Source of the DNA: Sulfuricella sp.
GTDB taxonomy: Bacteria; Pseudomonadota; Gammaproteobacteria; Burkholderiales; Sulfuricellaceae
NCBI GenBank assembly: GCA_030696235.1
Contig: JAUYSN010000476.1
Coordinates: forward strand, 1-5,324
Direction: 5' to 3'
Length of the DNA stretch: 5,324 bases
Shown here: positions 4,906 to 5,324 of the stretch, one piece after another
Layout: every line of letters begins with the position of its first letter
Position numbering within the stretch: position 1 is the first letter of the stretch
Program-made: the position numbers and the translations under genes
The notes under the pieces: model-generated
The model's input: only the letters and a program-made list of their open reading frames with translations
What the model was told of the DNA's origin: nothing
Database searches by the model: none

Positions 4906-5169
4906 GTGAGTGGCATTGCGTTTGCATTTGAAATCGGCGGCAAGGCGGTGGATCCGGACAAGATCGAAAACCCTGATGAAGCCAAAATCATCAAGAGCAT
5001 CATGGAGTCGGTTTCCGACCGGGTCGAAGATCTGCATTGCCAGGAACACGACGAGGGCCCCCGGTTTGTCTGCACCGGCGATAGTTATGAAGACCTGACG
5101 CTTGAGGTGATGGGGTGCTGCGAAGCGCTCGTCGAGCAGGTCACGAAACGGCTGTCCATAACCGAGTAA
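4906..5169 (+). CDS. Small conserved-looking protein of unknown function, 87 residues
   Basis: I do not recognise this gene with confidence. With the GTG start at 4906 it encodes 87 residues, acidic overall, with no signal peptide or membrane segment, so probably cytoplasmic. The order is a short beta-like start (IAFAFEIGGKAVD), a helix-like segment at about 23-43 (PDEAKIIKSIMESVSDRVEDL), the motif HCQEH at 44-48, a beta-like PRFVCTGDS at 52-60, and a final helix-like part beginning with GCC at 70-72 and running through EALVEQVTKRL. C45, H48, C71 and C72 could form a metal or redox site, but this is inference. I have a loose memory of small proteobacterial proteins with a CxxH, PR-V and GCC layout, without an assigned function. 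Codon use looks like the neighbours, supporting a real gene. It follows tcdA by 49 bases and may be co-transcribed; functional linkage is unknown. Confidence 0.72.
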   Translation: MSGIAFAFEIGGKAVDPDKIENPDEAKIIKSIMESVSDRVEDLHCQEHDEGPRFVCTGDSYEDLTLEVMGCCEALVEQVTKRLSITE

Positions 5170-5179
5170 CGTAACTCGG
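5162..5179. terminator. Small hairpin over the stop codon of the 87-residue gene
   Basis: CCGAGT at 5162-5167 and ACTCGG at 5174-5179 form a perfect six-pair stem with a six-base loop, and the stem includes the first base of the TAA stop. No T-run follows, so it is a poor intrinsic terminator. It may only slow or protect the transcript end. Confidence 0.25.
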
Positions 5180-5180
5180 C

Positions 5181-5196
5181 TGGCACGCCGGTTGCG
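5181..5196 (+). promoter_or_regulatory. Sigma-54 (RpoN) type -24/-12 promoter
   Basis: TGGCACGCCGGTTGCG matches the sigma-54 consensus TGGCACG-N4-TTGCW at every fixed position except the last, where G replaces A or T. The GG at 5182-5183 and GC at 5194-5195 are exactly ten bases apart, as required. Transcription would start near 5207 and run right, out of the window. It lies between genes, 11 bases after the stop of the small protein. Sigma-54 promoters need an activator bound upstream; I see no clear NifA or NtrC site in the preceding gene. A weaker sigma-70 reading (TTGCGC at 5192-5197, 17 bases, TATATC at 5215-5220) overlaps it. Confidence 0.6.
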
Positions 5197-5324
5197 CGAA
5201 TAAAATTTAGGGTTTATATCAGAAAAGTAACTGTCGTTTCAGCCGTCATTTTATTGATATCCAACTGCACTTCTCAGTACTCATTCTGTTCCTCGACAGG
5301 CGTGGGGTCGTCCGCACAACTGCA
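5197..5324. other. Non-coding right end, possible long leader or non-coding RNA start
   Basis: There is no ATG on the + strand after the predicted start near 5207, so a message from the sigma-54 site would have a leader of more than 115 bases within the window or be non-coding. CAGAAAAGTAACTG at 5220-5233 and CAGTACTCATTCTG at 5275-5288 are imperfect reverse complements and could form a weak stem. On the minus strand the last 51 bases read as 16 open codons (CSCADDPTPVEEQNEY) ending in a TGA at 5274-5276, which could be the tail of a convergent gene; that stretch is too short to call. Confidence 0.35.

Noticed and set aside
5239..5285. A 12-codon minus-strand ORF (MSTEKCSWISIK) starting at 5285 with GAGGA six bases upstream
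   Set aside because: It is too short to distinguish from chance, with no following gene seen on that strand that it could lead.
1..5324. Search for a defence system, toxin-antitoxin pair, phage or transposase genes
   Set aside because: All substantial genes are recognised housekeeping families and none matches such a system; only non-coding repeats suggest mobility.

Overview
The window looks like ordinary chromosomal housekeeping DNA from a GC-rich Gram-negative bacterium, most likely a betaproteobacterium. That placement is an inference from protein style (an AsmA-type envelope protein next to MutY, a YjjV-like TatD, a TcdA-type tRNA dehydratase) and from the AT-poor coding sequence. The species cannot be fixed from this sequence. 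All recognised genes read on the + strand.

Layout: (1) 1-668, the 3' end of an AsmA-family gene. (2) 669-833, a gap almost filled by a perfect-armed inverted repeat (element A). (3) 834-1856, mutY, the adenine glycosylase that removes A opposite 8-oxoguanine. (4) 1857-2183, a gap with a decayed second copy of the repeat (element B) and an unrelated hairpin repeat just ahead of tatD. (5) 2184-2948, a TatD/YjjV-type metal-dependent hydrolase, whose stop overlaps by ATGA the start of (6) a cation diffusion facilitator metal exporter, 2945-3850. (7) 3851-4103, a gap occupied by a third copy (element C) nested inside a second repeat family built on CACGGATGTA. (8) 4104-4856, tcdA, the t6A-to-ct6A tRNA dehydratase, followed closely by (9) 4906-5169, a small conserved-looking protein of unknown function. 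(10) 5170-5324, a non-coding end with a strong sigma-54 type -24/-12 promoter match reading rightward.

The genes do not form one pathway: they are a DNA-repair enzyme, a nuclease-like hydrolase with a metal exporter, and a tRNA modification enzyme. Probable transcription units are mutY alone, tatD plus the exporter (translationally coupled), and tcdA plus the small protein. I found no defence system, phage, transposase, CRISPR or RNA gene. The unusual content lies between the genes: all three gaps larger than 100 bp between neighbouring genes carry inverted-repeat elements, three are related to one another, and one pair of families is nested. The other points worth following up are the sigma-54 match at 5181-5196 and a one-residue shortening in the iron-sulfur loop of MutY.
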